A stretch of DNA of 64,000 bases from Chloroflexales bacterium ZM16-3. Lineage in GTDB: Bacteria; Chloroflexota; Chloroflexia; Chloroflexales; Chloroflexaceae. Positions 16,103 to 24,566 of the stretch are shown here, in pieces (the stretch's first letter is position 1; the number at the start of each line of letters is the position of its first letter). The stretch spans positions 124,001 through 188,000 of the forward strand of contig RYFE02000002.1 in the NCBI GenBank assembly GCA_004138175.2. The letters run 5' to 3'. A model generated the notes under the pieces. The model searched no databases. It was not told the origin of the DNA and worked only from the letters and a program-made list of their open reading frames with translations. The translations under genes were made by a program, and so were the position numbers.

Positions 16103-17014
16103 ATGTTGCCACTTGACGGACAGGTCGCGCTTGTCGCCGGGGCGACCCGCGGGGCGGGGCGGGGCATCGCGCGCATGCTGGGCGAGGCTGGGGCGACGGT
16201 CTACTGTACTGGGCGAAGCAGCCGCAGCGCGCCAATACCGCCGCGTGACACCAGCTCGCCCTTTGCGCTGACGGGTCGCCCGGAGACTATCGAGGAGACG
16301 GCTGATCTGGTGACTGGGCACGGCGGGCGCGGCATTGCGGTGCGGGTTGACCACAGCGACGAGGCCGCCGTGCAAGCGCTCTTCGCTAGGGTCGCAGCAG
16401 AGCAGGGTCGGCTCGATATTCTGGTGAATGATATCTGGGGCGGCGACGCCCTGACCGAGTGGAATGTCCCCTTCTGGGAGCTCGACCTGGCCCGTGGCTG
16501 GCGCATGCTAGAGCGGGCCGTCCACACCCATATCATCACGAGCCGCTACGCGGTGCCGCTGCTCATCCGTCAGAACCGCGGGCTGCTGATCGAAATCACA
16601 GACGGCGACACGGCTGCCTATCGCGGGACGCTCTTCTACGACATGGCAAAGGCCGCCGTGATCCGCCTAGCCTTCGGCATGGCGGCAGAGCTGCGCCCCC
16701 ACGGCGTCACGGCGCTGGCGCTCACGCCAGGCTTTCTGCGCTCGGAGGTGGTACTGGAGTACCTGGGGGTCAGTGAGGCGAACTGGCAGGATGGTGCCCT
16801 CCGCGACCCGCACTTCATTGCCTCAGAAACCCCCTGCTTCGTCGGGCGCGCGGTAGCCGCGCTGGCCGCCGACCCGCAGGTCGCCACCAAAGCCGGCGGG
16901 GTCTATAGCTCGTGGGAGATCTCCGAGGAGTATGGATTCTGCGATATCGACGGGCGAAGGCCGCACTGGGGGCGCTACGCGGCGGCGAATCTCGCTCAGG
17001 AGCCAGACGTGTAG
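16103..17014 (+). CDS. SDR-family oxidoreductase
   Basis: A 303-residue short-chain dehydrogenase. GATRGAGRGIA is the TGxxxGxG cofactor loop, CTGRSSRS suggests NADP preference, LDILVNDIWGG replaces the usual NNAG, and YDMAKAAV is the YxxxK catalytic pair. It is longer than a classical SDR (about 250) owing to extra residues around 45-60 and at the C-terminus. GGAGGA (16093-16098) precedes the ATG; the longer GTG start four codons upstream is less likely. The family has many substrates and none can be chosen. It is divergent from the MDR oxidoreductase and may share a control region with it. Confidence 0.82.
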   Translation: MLPLDGQVALVAGATRGAGRGIARMLGEAGATVYCTGRSSRSAPIPPRDTSSPFALTGRPETIEETADLVTGHGGRGIAVRVDHSDEAAVQALFARVAAEQGRLDILVNDIWGGDALTEWNVPFWELDLARGWRMLERAVHTHIITSRYAVPLLIRQNRGLLIEITDGDTAAYRGTLFYDMAKAAVIRLAFGMAAELRPHGVTALALTPGFLRSEVVLEYLGVSEANWQDGALRDPHFIASETPCFVGRAVAALAADPQVATKAGGVYSSWEISEEYGFCDIDGRRPHWGRYAAANLAQEPDV

Positions 17015-17251
17015 ATAGGTCATATCACACGTGGGGTGCCTGGTGACGGTACCGCTAAGGTCTGGTACACTATCGAGGCGCTGGTGGCCGAGAACACGGC
17101 TTTGCGTTGGATTGTGGCTCCCTCACTGCTGATCGGCATTAGACGCTGTCTCAGCGATATGAGGAGGTTGGCGGATGCGTAGCGGGCTTATGGCGTTCAT
17201 CGAGATCGGTGATTCCTGAGCCGTGAGCCTGCCGTCTGCCTCCCGCATCCT

Positions 17252-18232
17252 ATGATAACTCTTGTCACCGGCGGTAACGGCTTCGTCGGCCGCTACATCG
17301 TCGAGATGCTCCTGGCCCGTGGTGATCGAGTGCGCGTCGTCGGGCGTCAGCCTTACCCCGAGCTAGAGTCTCTCGGCGCCCAGTGCTTCCAGATCGATCT
17401 GTCCGTCCCCGAGTCTGCCGTCGGCCTGGGCCGGGCCATGGCTGGGGTCGAGACGGTCTTCCACGTTGCGGCGATGGCCGGCATCTGGGGCACCTTCGAG
17501 GACTACTACCGCAATAATGTGACGGCGACCCAGCGCGTGCTGCGCGCCGCCGTGCGTGCTGGCGTGCCCAAGTTTGTCTATACCTCCTCGCCCTCTGTCG
17601 CCATCGGCAGGGACGACCTGGAGGGCGCCGATGAGTCTACGCCCTACCCTGATCACTTCATGGCCCCCTACCCGCAGACGAAGGCTCTCGCCGAGCGCTT
17701 CGTCCTGGCCCGCCAGGACATTGCGACAACGTCGATCCGCCCGCATCTGATCTGGGGCCCGCGCGATCCGCATACCTTCCCGCGACTGATCGCCCGCGCC
17801 CGCAAGGGCCGCCTGATGCGGATCGGCGACGGGACAAATAGAGTAGACATAACGTATGTGGAGAATGCGGCCGAGGCCCACATCCAGGCGGCGGCCGCGC
17901 TCGGCGAGCGCTCGCCCGTGCGCGGGCGGGCCTACTTCATCGGCCAGGAGCAGCCGGTAAACCTGTGGGATTTCATTGACCGGGTGGTGGCGGGCTCGGG
18001 CTGCCCGCCCATCCGCCGACAGATCTCGGCGCGCACCGCCATGGGTATGGCAACAATGATGGAGCTGGCCTATGGCCGGCTCGGCCTGCGCCAGGAGCCG
18101 CCCCTCACCCGCTTTATGGTCCACCAGATGACCCACTCCCACTGGTTCGATCACAGCGCCGCCCAGCGCGACTTCGGCTACGGCCCGCGCATCTCCACCG
18201 AGGAGGGGCTGCGTCGGACGCTGGGGGGCTAG
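17252..18232 (+). CDS. oleD: OleD-like 2-alkyl-3-oxoalkanoate reductase (long-chain olefin synthesis)
   Basis: A 326-residue extended SDR. The cofactor loop is TGGNGFVG (residues 6-13), the active site has Ser in TSSPSV (111-116) and Tyr140/Lys144 in YPQTK. The layout and phrases (RPHLIWGPRDPHTFPRLIARARKGRL, GDGTNRVDITYVENAAEAH, RDFGYGPRISTEEGLRR) agree closely with my memory of Xanthomonas OleD, which reduces the beta-keto acid made by OleA to a beta-hydroxy acid. An oleA homologue follows 2.5 kb downstream on the same strand, which supports the call over a generic sterol-dehydrogenase label. OleB and OleC are not in the window. A GC-rich hairpin follows the stop. Confidence 0.78.
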   Translation: MITLVTGGNGFVGRYIVEMLLARGDRVRVVGRQPYPELESLGAQCFQIDLSVPESAVGLGRAMAGVETVFHVAAMAGIWGTFEDYYRNNVTATQRVLRAAVRAGVPKFVYTSSPSVAIGRDDLEGADESTPYPDHFMAPYPQTKALAERFVLARQDIATTSIRPHLIWGPRDPHTFPRLIARARKGRLMRIGDGTNRVDITYVENAAEAHIQAAAALGERSPVRGRAYFIGQEQPVNLWDFIDRVVAGSGCPPIRRQISARTAMGMATMMELAYGRLGLRQEPPLTRFMVHQMTHSHWFDHSAAQRDFGYGPRISTEEGLRRTLGG

Positions 18233-18238
18233 GAGTCG

Positions 18239-18272
18239 GGGGCGGGGCGGAGCCGTCGCGCCGCCCCGCCCC
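18239..18272 (+). terminator. GC-rich hairpin after oleD
   Basis: A 12-bp perfect stem joins 18239-18250 (ending GGCGGGGCGG) and 18261-18272 (starting CCGCCCCGCC) around a 10-base loop, just after the oleD stop. A short T-rich stretch (CTATATCTTT) follows after further CCGCCCC repeats. Confidence 0.6.
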
Positions 18273-18421
18273 GCCCCGCCCCTATATCTTTCATCAGACT
18301 CTTAGCTATTTGTGTACGAATCTCTCCGCAGACTGGGGCGTTTTCGCGTACCCTAGCGCCAGCACTATTCTCGTGGCGGTTCATGTTGCGCGCCGAGCGC
18401 GACGGCCGGAGGTGAAATGTG

Positions 18422-20560
18422 ATGATCGTATCACAGCTCAATCTGGGATCGCGGACGGCGACCTTCTGGGTGAGCCGTATGATGGCCCCCCTCGTTGCGC
18501 TGGCGCTGCTGCTGCAATTCGTCTCATATGTCGACCAAATGATCCCGCAGCGCTCCGCCAGCTACTCAATGAACCCGATCAACTGGCTGATGCTACGCGG
18601 GATGTATCCGGCAGAGCTATTTGCGGAGCAACGCCCCTATTTCCGCTGGACATCCGGCGATGCGACGGCCATCCTGCCCAACCCCGGCGGTGAGGTCGGG
18701 GTACGGGTAGACATGGTCGGCCAGCCTGACGGCACGCCAAATACGACCATCTACGCCGATGGCGTGCGGGCCACCCTGGATATCGCTCCGCTGCTGCGCC
18801 GTTACTACCTGCTCCTCCCGCCCTCGAACAGCGAGCGCCTTGCGCTGCGGATCGTGTCGCCGACCCAGGAGATCGCCGGGCGTGAGATCGGGGTGGCGGT
18901 GCGCACGATCCATGTCTCTGGCAGCGACAGCATCCCCGCGCAGATCCCGCTGCGCGCGGCGATCCTGCTCGTCGCTGGATACCTGCTCGCCCTACGCGCC
19001 GGTCGTCCGCCCTGGCTGAGCGCCGGTCTCCTGCTGCTATCTATCGGGGCGCTGCTGATCTGGCACGCCCTCGCCGGATGGCGCTATGGCGTGCTGGGCG
19101 GCGCGTTCCTGAGCACGGCGGCAGTGAGCGCCGCCGTCCTAGGCTTCGAGCAGATCATCACCAGCCGGCTGCCGCAGCGCCGCCCGCTTGCGATCGTCGG
19201 CGCGGCGCTCATTGCCGCGGCCCTGCCCTGGCTGGCCGCACCGCCGGATCTGGCGCTGCCGCTCGCCGCGATCTCCCTGCTTGCGGTGTCTGTCTACGTC
19301 TGGCTGCGCGGCCTCGGCCTGCCGGAGGCACCCGTCTACGGCGGGGCCATCCTGATCGGCGTCGCGGCGGTGGCTGTCCGGCCGCTGCTCGACCTCGCCT
19401 CGCCCAGCTTCGCCCTAGTGCTGATCGGCTTCAGCCTAAGCCTGTTCGCGATCAGCATCGTGCCGCGCAGCGAGCAGCCCCTTCTGGCGCGGCTGACCGT
19501 CGATGCGGCATGGGTGCTCCTCGCCGCAGCAATTATCATAACGGTCGGCGTCAAGGTCTATATCTGGCAGACGCCGGTGCGCCACTCGACCGACATCTAT
19601 ACCATCTGGAAGGATAGCGTGCATATCGCCTCCGGCCAGAACCCCTATGAGCATGTGCTCGCCGGCAACATGCAGGAGAACAATAAGTACGCGACCTACT
19701 TCCCGCTCTTCTACCTGCTCGGGGGGCTGGCGCACCTGCTCGGCCTGCACAGCTTTGACTCCTGGGTGCGGCTGTGGCAGGTCGTCTTTCTGATCTGCGA
19801 TATCGGCACGATGCTGATCATCTTCCTGCTGCTGGATAGCGGGCGGCCGACGGTGGCCTGGGTGGCCGCCGCCTTCTGGTCGCTCAGCCGCTGGACACTG
19901 CACAGCGCCATGTCGGTGAACATCGACTTTCTGGCGATCTTCTTTCTGGTGCTCGCCCTGGCCCTGCTCTACCGCCAGCAGCAGTCGCCCGACCCTCGGG
20001 CGGCGGCACGGATGCCGTGGGGCGCGCTGCTCAGCCTCAGCGTCTCGCTCGCGGTCAAGCAGATCTCGATCTTTATGGTGCCGCTGTTTGTGATCTGGGT
20101 CTGGAACGCGAGCGGGTCGCCTGATCCGACCGCCGGTCGACGCGCCTCGCCCATCTGGCGCTCCGCGCTTGCCCTGGCGGTGATCGGCAGCCTGCCGCTG
20201 CTGCTGGCCGCGCCCTTCCTGGTCTGGAATGCACAGGGCTTCATCCTGTCGATCATGTTCTCTGTGACGCGCAACGCGAACGACGCCTCCGTCGGCTCGC
20301 TCCTCGGCGATATCTTGCCCGGATTCACCGGCATCACCTCCCGGCTGCCGATGTTGCTCATGCTGCTCGGGGTCTACCTGGCGGCATGGCGTCGCCAGAT
20401 CCCCCTCTTCACCTCTGGGCTGCTGACGATGTTCGTGTTCGTTAGCTTCAACATGGTCTACTTCCACCAGTATGGCACCTGGCTGCTCCCGCTTACGTCG
20501 CTGATCGTCTGCGACCTGCCGACCCCTCAGAGGTCGCTGCTGGTGCGTCGCCAGGGTTAG
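18422..20560 (+). CDS. Polytopic membrane protein, GT-C glycosyltransferase-like (mannosyltransferase type)
   Basis: A 712-residue protein. After one N-terminal helix (MAPLVALALLLQFVSYV) comes a ~130-residue outside domain (residues ~30-175) and then about a dozen membrane helices to the C-terminus. The segment after helix ~8 (HSTDIYTIWKDSVHIASGQNPYE) resembles the first-loop region of polyprenyl-phosphate-dependent GT-C enzymes (DxY...GxxPY), followed by TYFPLFYLLGG. Such enzymes add sugars to lipid or protein at the outer membrane face. Start choice is ambiguous: GTG at 18419 or ATG at 18422, both after GGAGGT (18408-18413). It lies between oleD and oleA on the same strand; a role with them is not shown. 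Confidence 0.6.
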   Translation: MIVSQLNLGSRTATFWVSRMMAPLVALALLLQFVSYVDQMIPQRSASYSMNPINWLMLRGMYPAELFAEQRPYFRWTSGDATAILPNPGGEVGVRVDMVGQPDGTPNTTIYADGVRATLDIAPLLRRYYLLLPPSNSERLALRIVSPTQEIAGREIGVAVRTIHVSGSDSIPAQIPLRAAILLVAGYLLALRAGRPPWLSAGLLLLSIGALLIWHALAGWRYGVLGGAFLSTAAVSAAVLGFEQIITSRLPQRRPLAIVGAALIAAALPWLAAPPDLALPLAAISLLAVSVYVWLRGLGLPEAPVYGGAILIGVAAVAVRPLLDLASPSFALVLIGFSLSLFAISIVPRSEQPLLARLTVDAAWVLLAAAIIITVGVKVYIWQTPVRHSTDIYTIWKDSVHIASGQNPYEHVLAGNMQENNKYATYFPLFYLLGGLAHLLGLHSFDSWVRLWQVVFLICDIGTMLIIFLLLDSGRPTVAWVAAAFWSLSRWTLHSAMSVNIDFLAIFFLVLALALLYRQQQSPDPRAAARMPWGALLSLSVSLAVKQISIFMVPLFVIWVWNASGSPDPTAGRRASPIWRSALALAVIGSLPLLLAAPFLVWNAQGFILSIMFSVTRNANDASVGSLLGDILPGFTGITSRLPMLLMLLGVYLAAWRRQIPLFTSGLLTMFVFVSFNMVYFHQYGTWLLPLTSLIVCDLPTPQRSLLVRRQG

Positions 20561-20590
20561 CGCAGCGCATGGGCTCTGCGAGGCGGGGGT

Positions 20591-20607
20591 CTGGGGCGAA
20601 GCCCCAG
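20591..20607 (+). terminator. Short GC hairpin between the membrane protein and oleA
   Basis: CTGGGGC pairs with GCCCCAG around GAA. It is a weak candidate terminator or dispersed palindrome; no T run follows. Confidence 0.35.
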
Positions 20608-20711
20608 GACGTTGCAGAAGCCCCGAGCGCGCCGCCGGAGCCTGCCGCCACATCGTGGCACCTGTGGTACAGTAGTTGAAGCATCAGACAATGTGACGAC
20701 TGGAGGTTGGC

Positions 20712-21728
20712 GTGCTGTTCAAGAATGTGGCCATCGAGGCGCTCGCCTATGAGCTTGCCCCGCACCGGGTGACCTCGGACTGGCTGGAGGATCAGATCGG
20801 CGAGACGATGAGCCGACTCGGCGTGCCGAAGGGTCGCCTGGAGGCGCTCTCGGGCATCCGCGAGCGCCGGTTCTGGGACGAGGGGACGCGACCGAGCGAG
20901 GCTGCCACGCTGGCCGGTCGTAAGGCGATCGCGGCCGCCGAGATCGACCCAGGCGAGATCGGGATCATTATCAATACCTCGGTCTGTCAGGACTTCCTGG
21001 AGCCATCTACATCCGTGTTTGTCCACCGCAACCTGGGCCTCGCGCCGCGCTGTATCAACTTCGACGTGCGCAACGCCTGCCTGGGCTTCCTCAACGGCAT
21101 GGCCATCGCTGGCATGATGATCGAGAGCGGCGATATTACGTACGCCCTGATCGTCGATGGCGAGGGCTCCCAGGATCCGGTGATGGCAACGGTGCGTCGG
21201 CTTCAGTCGCCCACCGCCACTATGGAGCAGTTTCGCGACAACTTTGCCACCCTCACCCTCGGCTCCGGTGGTGCTGCTATGCTGCTCGCTCACAGCAGCG
21301 TGGCCCGCAGCAGCCACCGGCTCAACGGCGTGGTGACGCTGGCCGCCACCGAGCATAACGAGCTCTGCATCGGCATGCCCGACTCGATGAAGACCGACGC
21401 CGCGGCCCTGCTGATCGCCGGGACCAAGCTGGCCCGCCAGACCTGGGCGCTGGCCCAGGAGGTGCTGCCGGGCTGGAGCGACGACCAGATCGCCTGCTAC
21501 GCCCCGCACCAGGTGAGCGCCCGCCACACCGCCGCCATCGCCGAGACCCTCGGCATCTCCCCGGCGAAGATGCATGTCAATTTCCCGCTGCTCGGCAATA
21601 TCGGCCCGGCCGCTGTGCCGATCACTCTGGCCCAGGCCGCCGAGACGCGCCTACAGGCCGGCGACCACGTCGGCCTGCTCGGCATCGGCTCCGGCATCAA
21701 CTGCTCGATGATGAGCCTGACCTGGTAG
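20712..21728 (+). CDS. oleA: OleA thiolase (long-chain beta-keto acid synthase)
   Basis: A 338-residue thiolase-superfamily enzyme that condenses two long-chain acyl-CoAs head to head. It starts MLFKNVAIEALA, close to my memory of Xanthomonas OleA (MLFQNVSIAGLA). Catalytic Cys123 is in DVRNACLGF; Glu97 in DFLEPST matches the glutamate contributed by the partner subunit; the active-site His is in YAPHQVSARH and Asn in LLGNIGPAAVP. It ends GLLGIGSGINCSMMSLTW, again OleA-like and unlike FabH. The start is GTG after TGGAGG (20701-20706), five bases away. With oleD upstream this indicates capacity for long-chain ketones or olefins such as C31 polyenes known in Chloroflexus (family knowledge). The final steps (OleB, OleC) must be elsewhere. 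Confidence 0.88.
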   Translation: MLFKNVAIEALAYELAPHRVTSDWLEDQIGETMSRLGVPKGRLEALSGIRERRFWDEGTRPSEAATLAGRKAIAAAEIDPGEIGIIINTSVCQDFLEPSTSVFVHRNLGLAPRCINFDVRNACLGFLNGMAIAGMMIESGDITYALIVDGEGSQDPVMATVRRLQSPTATMEQFRDNFATLTLGSGGAAMLLAHSSVARSSHRLNGVVTLAATEHNELCIGMPDSMKTDAAALLIAGTKLARQTWALAQEVLPGWSDDQIACYAPHQVSARHTAAIAETLGISPAKMHVNFPLLGNIGPAAVPITLAQAAETRLQAGDHVGLLGIGSGINCSMMSLTW

Positions 21729-21739
21729 CGTTCGCGCGT

Positions 21740-22123
21740 CTACCCGCTGATCAGCAGGCGCACCGCGCCTGCCCCCAGGAAGACGGCGAGCAGCCCGAGG
21801 CCGAGGCTGCTCGCCATGTAGATCGCCGCCCCCACCCAGTTGCCCTCGCCGATCAGCGCGAATGCCTCGTAGCCGAAGCTAGAGAAGGTGGTGAATCCAC
21901 CCAGCAGCCCGGTGACGAGCAGCAGGCGCAGTGGCTCGCTGAGGGTGATGCGGGTTGCGGCCAGGGTCAGCAGGGCGCCGATCACAAGGCAGCCGACGAT
22001 GTTGACCAGCATGGTGCCGTAGGGGAAGGTGCTGCCCATCTGCTGGGCCACCCATCCCGACAGGAGGTAGCGCAGGTTTGCACCTACGGCCGCGCCCAGC
22101 GCCACCGCGATCATGTTGGTCAT
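21740..22123 (-). CDS. crcB: Fluoride channel CrcB/Fluc
   Basis: A 127-residue four-helix membrane protein exporting fluoride. Signatures are the N-terminal GAAVGANLRYLLSGW (GAxxGAxxRY), the PYGTMLVNIVGCLVIGAL segment with its conserved Asn, and GFTTFSSFGYEAF, whose Phe and Ser residues line the fluoride path. The length equals the family norm. The ATG at 22123 follows GAGGAGA with good spacing; the longer frame adds 28 non-homologous residues. It lies downstream of the M20 dipeptidase on the same strand with 86 bases between. I looked for a fluoride riboswitch in that gap and did not see its conserved core. Confidence 0.92.
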   Translation of the reverse strand: MTNMIAVALGAAVGANLRYLLSGWVAQQMGSTFPYGTMLVNIVGCLVIGALLTLAATRITLSEPLRLLLVTGLLGGFTTFSSFGYEAFALIGEGNWVGAAIYMASSLGLGLLAVFLGAGAVRLLISG

Positions 22124-22209
22124 CGTACTTCTCCTCTCACCCGCCTCATCTGCTGTGGCATCTTCTGCGACCTGCTGCTCCAGGCGACCCTCTGATATGG
22201 TTTGCACAC

Positions 22210-23577
22210 CTACCTCCCCAGCCGCTCCAGCAGCGTGCAGTACGCTCCCTGGCCCTTGCGAAAGCTGGAGAGCCGGAAGAACTCGTCGGGCGAGTGGGCG
22301 CCCTCGTCATCCAGGCCGAAGGCGAAGTTGGCGGTGTAGGCCCCCAGGTGGCGCTGGAACAGGCTGCACACCGGGATGGAGCCGCCGCTGCGCACGTAGA
22401 GCGGCTCCTTGCCGTACATCTCCACAAGCACCTCGCGCACCGCCGCGTTGCCCGGCTCGTCCTCGGGCACCAGGTAGGGGAAGGCCCGGAACGCCAGCGG
22501 CGTCACCGCAGCTGTTACACCAGGAGGCGTGTTGGCCTTCACGTGGGCCGCCAGGCACTCCACCACCCGCGACGGGTCCTGGTCGGCCACGAGGCGACAT
22601 GTGACCTTGGCGTGGGCCTCGCTGGGCAACACCGTCTTGATACCCTCGCTCTGGAAGCCGCCCCAGATCCCGTTGACCTCCAGGGTCGGCCGGGCCCAGG
22701 CCCGCTCGCGCGCGGTGTAGCCCGCCTCGCCGAAGAGCGCTGGCACCTCTAGGCTCTCGATCTCAGCCGACTCATCATAGGGAACCTTGGCGATCCGCTC
22801 GCGATCAAGATCACTCAGCGGCAGCACGTCATCATAGAATCCGGCCACGGTGACTCGACCCTCAGGGTCATGCATCGAGGCGATGATCGCGGCCAGGGCG
22901 TGGATGGGGTTCTGCACCATGCCGCCGTACATGCCCGAGTGCAGGTCGGCGCGGGCCGCCTTCACATCGATCTGCACGCCGCAGCCGCCGCGCAGACCCA
23001 CCAGGATGAGCGGCTGTGTCTCGCTCCACTGGCCGCCGTCCGAGCTAAGCACCATGTCGCAGGCCAGCAACTCCTTGTGCTGCGGGATGAACTCACCGAG
23101 CTGCGGGCTGCCGATCTCCTCCTGGCCCTCGAAGAAGAACTTCAGGTTCACCGGCAGGCTGCCCGTCGCCTTCAGCATCGCCTCGACCGCCAGGATCGGC
23201 ACCAGCATATTCCCCTTGTCGTCGCTCGCCCCGCGCGCGTAGACCTTGTCTTCGCGCACATCTGGCTCGAAGGGTGGCTTCGTCCAGAGGTTCAGCGGGT
23301 CCACCGGCTGCACATCGAAGTGGCCGTAGATCAGCACCGTGGGCTTGCCCGGCGCGTGCAGCCAGTCGGCGTAGACGACGGGGTGCCCGCCGGTGGGCAG
23401 GATCTGTACGTGCTCCATGCCTGCGGCGGTCACACGGGCGGACACCCACGCGGCGGCCTCCTGGACATCCGCCGCGTGGGCCGAGATCGCCGAGATGCTC
23501 GGGATGCTCAGGAAGGCGAGCAGCTCGTCTAGGAAGCGCGGCTGGTGTTCCTCAAGGTAGCTTTCCCATGGTGGCAT
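22210..23577 (-). CDS. M20-family metallo-dipeptidase
   Basis: A 455-residue di-zinc peptidase of the CNDP/PepV type that cleaves dipeptides. Metal and catalytic motifs in order: IYGHFDVQPVDP (zinc His and the following Asp), GASDDKGN (bridging Asp), FEGQEEIGSPQ (general base Glu, then a zinc Glu), LSSDGGQWS (zinc Asp), and a late His. The dimerisation domain lies at about residues 190-320. The ATG at 23577 precedes MPPWESYLEEH and follows AGGAG at a slightly long spacing; the open frame upstream is not family-like. It is divergent from the TspO homologue across 144 bases. Confidence 0.88.
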   Translation of the reverse strand: MPPWESYLEEHQPRFLDELLAFLSIPSISAISAHAADVQEAAAWVSARVTAAGMEHVQILPTGGHPVVYADWLHAPGKPTVLIYGHFDVQPVDPLNLWTKPPFEPDVREDKVYARGASDDKGNMLVPILAVEAMLKATGSLPVNLKFFFEGQEEIGSPQLGEFIPQHKELLACDMVLSSDGGQWSETQPLILVGLRGGCGVQIDVKAARADLHSGMYGGMVQNPIHALAAIIASMHDPEGRVTVAGFYDDVLPLSDLDRERIAKVPYDESAEIESLEVPALFGEAGYTARERAWARPTLEVNGIWGGFQSEGIKTVLPSEAHAKVTCRLVADQDPSRVVECLAAHVKANTPPGVTAAVTPLAFRAFPYLVPEDEPGNAAVREVLVEMYGKEPLYVRSGGSIPVCSLFQRHLGAYTANFAFGLDDEGAHSPDEFFRLSSFRKGQGAYCTLLERLGR

Positions 23578-23721
23578 AGTTTTTGCATCTCCTATACAAT
23601 ACGGATTGTAGATGGCAGATGACAGATTATCGGTTGGCGTGGCAACGGGCAATCTGCTACCTACAATTAACTTGACTCGTCCAATACTCAGCGGTGCAAA
23701 CATTATACAGGAGTTTCCCCC
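23578..23721. promoter_or_regulatory. Divergent control region of M20 dipeptidase and TspO homologue
   Basis: 144 bases hold degenerate heptamer-like words (ATTGTAGAT, GGCAGATGAC, CAATCTGCTAC) related to the CAATCTA family, and a TTGACT box at 23672-23677 without a well-spaced -10. AGGAG precedes the TspO-like ATG at 23722. Confidence 0.35.
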
Positions 23722-24510
23722 ATGGCCAACCCGACAGCTCCGATCACACAAGCCGACGACCAGCGGGGCGACGACATCGCCCGTCAGGCGGCGGTGGTCG
23801 CGGCGCTAGCCGCCACCCTTGGCGTCAACGTCCTCGCCAACGCCCTGCCGCTGAACGGGCAGACCACCGGCCAGATCTCGGGCCGCTTCCCGCTGAAGAT
23901 CACCCCGCCCGGCTACGTGTTCGGCATCTGGGGCGTGATCTACAGCGGCCTGATCGGCTACGCGATCTACCAGGCGCTGCCAGCCCAGCGCGAGAACCCC
24001 CGCCTGCGCAAGGTCGGCTGGCTCTTCGTGCTGAGCTGTGTGGCTAACATTGGCTGGCTACTACTCTGGCACTACAACCGGCCCCGCCTGACCCTGGGGG
24101 CCATGTTCGGCGTCCTGCTCTCGCTGATCGCGATCAACAGCCGCCTGGGCAAGCCGCTCCAGGGGCCGCTCGGCGAGCGCCTGCTGGCCCGCCTGCCCTT
24201 CAGCGTCTACATGGGCTGGATCAGCGTGGCTACGATTGTGAATGTGACTGTGGCGCTCTATGATGCTGGCTGGGACGGCATGGGCATCGATGAGGATGTC
24301 TGGACGGCGGGGCTGCTCGGGGTGGGGGCGACGCTGGGGGCAGGTATGGGCGCGCTGCGCGGCGACGCAACCTTCCCGCTGGTGCTGGTCTGGGCCTTCC
24401 GGGGGATCGCCGAGAAGCAATCCGACAGCGCGATCATCGCACCGGCGGCCCAGGCGGCCACAGCGGTCGCGGCCCTAAGCGCGGCGGCGGGGCTCTGGCG
24501 CGGTCGGTAG
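23722..24510 (+). CDS. TspO/MBR-family membrane protein (long form)
   Basis: A 262-residue protein with about seven hydrophobic segments. The stretch ITPPGYVFGIWGVIYSGLIG matches the first conserved loop of TspO/MBR proteins (PPxWxFxxxWxxxYxxMG-like), and the next helices (VGWLFVLSCVANIGWLLLWHY; LPFSVYMGWISVATIVNVTV) match the aromatic-rich helices that bind tetrapyrroles and cholesterol. Classical TspO is about 160 residues; this belongs to the longer group with two extra C-terminal helices. Family roles include porphyrin handling and stress sensing, which would suit a phototrophic relative, but the function here is inferred. It converges on the aldehyde dehydrogenase with a 44-base perfect palindrome between them. 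Confidence 0.75.
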   Translation: MANPTAPITQADDQRGDDIARQAAVVAALAATLGVNVLANALPLNGQTTGQISGRFPLKITPPGYVFGIWGVIYSGLIGYAIYQALPAQRENPRLRKVGWLFVLSCVANIGWLLLWHYNRPRLTLGAMFGVLLSLIAINSRLGKPLQGPLGERLLARLPFSVYMGWISVATIVNVTVALYDAGWDGMGIDEDVWTAGLLGVGATLGAGMGALRGDATFPLVLVWAFRGIAEKQSDSAIIAPAAQAATAVAALSAAAGLWRGR

Positions 24511-24516
24511 GAATCA

Positions 24517-24560
24517 ATGCAAAGTGCAAAGTGCAAAATTTTGCACTTTGCACTTTGCAT
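24517..24560. terminator. 44-base perfect palindrome built of TGCAAAG heptamers
   Basis: Three TGCAAAG-type heptamers (24517-24538) are mirrored exactly by 24539-24560, giving a 22-bp stem with essentially no loop, followed by TTTTG. It lies between two convergent genes and so should end both transcripts. It belongs to the heptamer repeat class seen elsewhere. Confidence 0.8.
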
Positions 24561-24566
24561 TTTGTA

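Noticed and set aside
17058-17180. IS66-like transposase remnant (reading EALVAENTALR)
   Set aside because: Only a dozen residues resemble the coiled coil at the start of TnpC; the rest does not match, and the frame ends after ~40 codons. Too little to annotate. The 237-base gap holds nothing else I can support.
22124-22209. Fluoride riboswitch upstream of crcB
   Set aside because: I searched the gap for the conserved fluoride aptamer core and pseudoknot elements and did not find them; the gap is also short and follows a same-strand gene.
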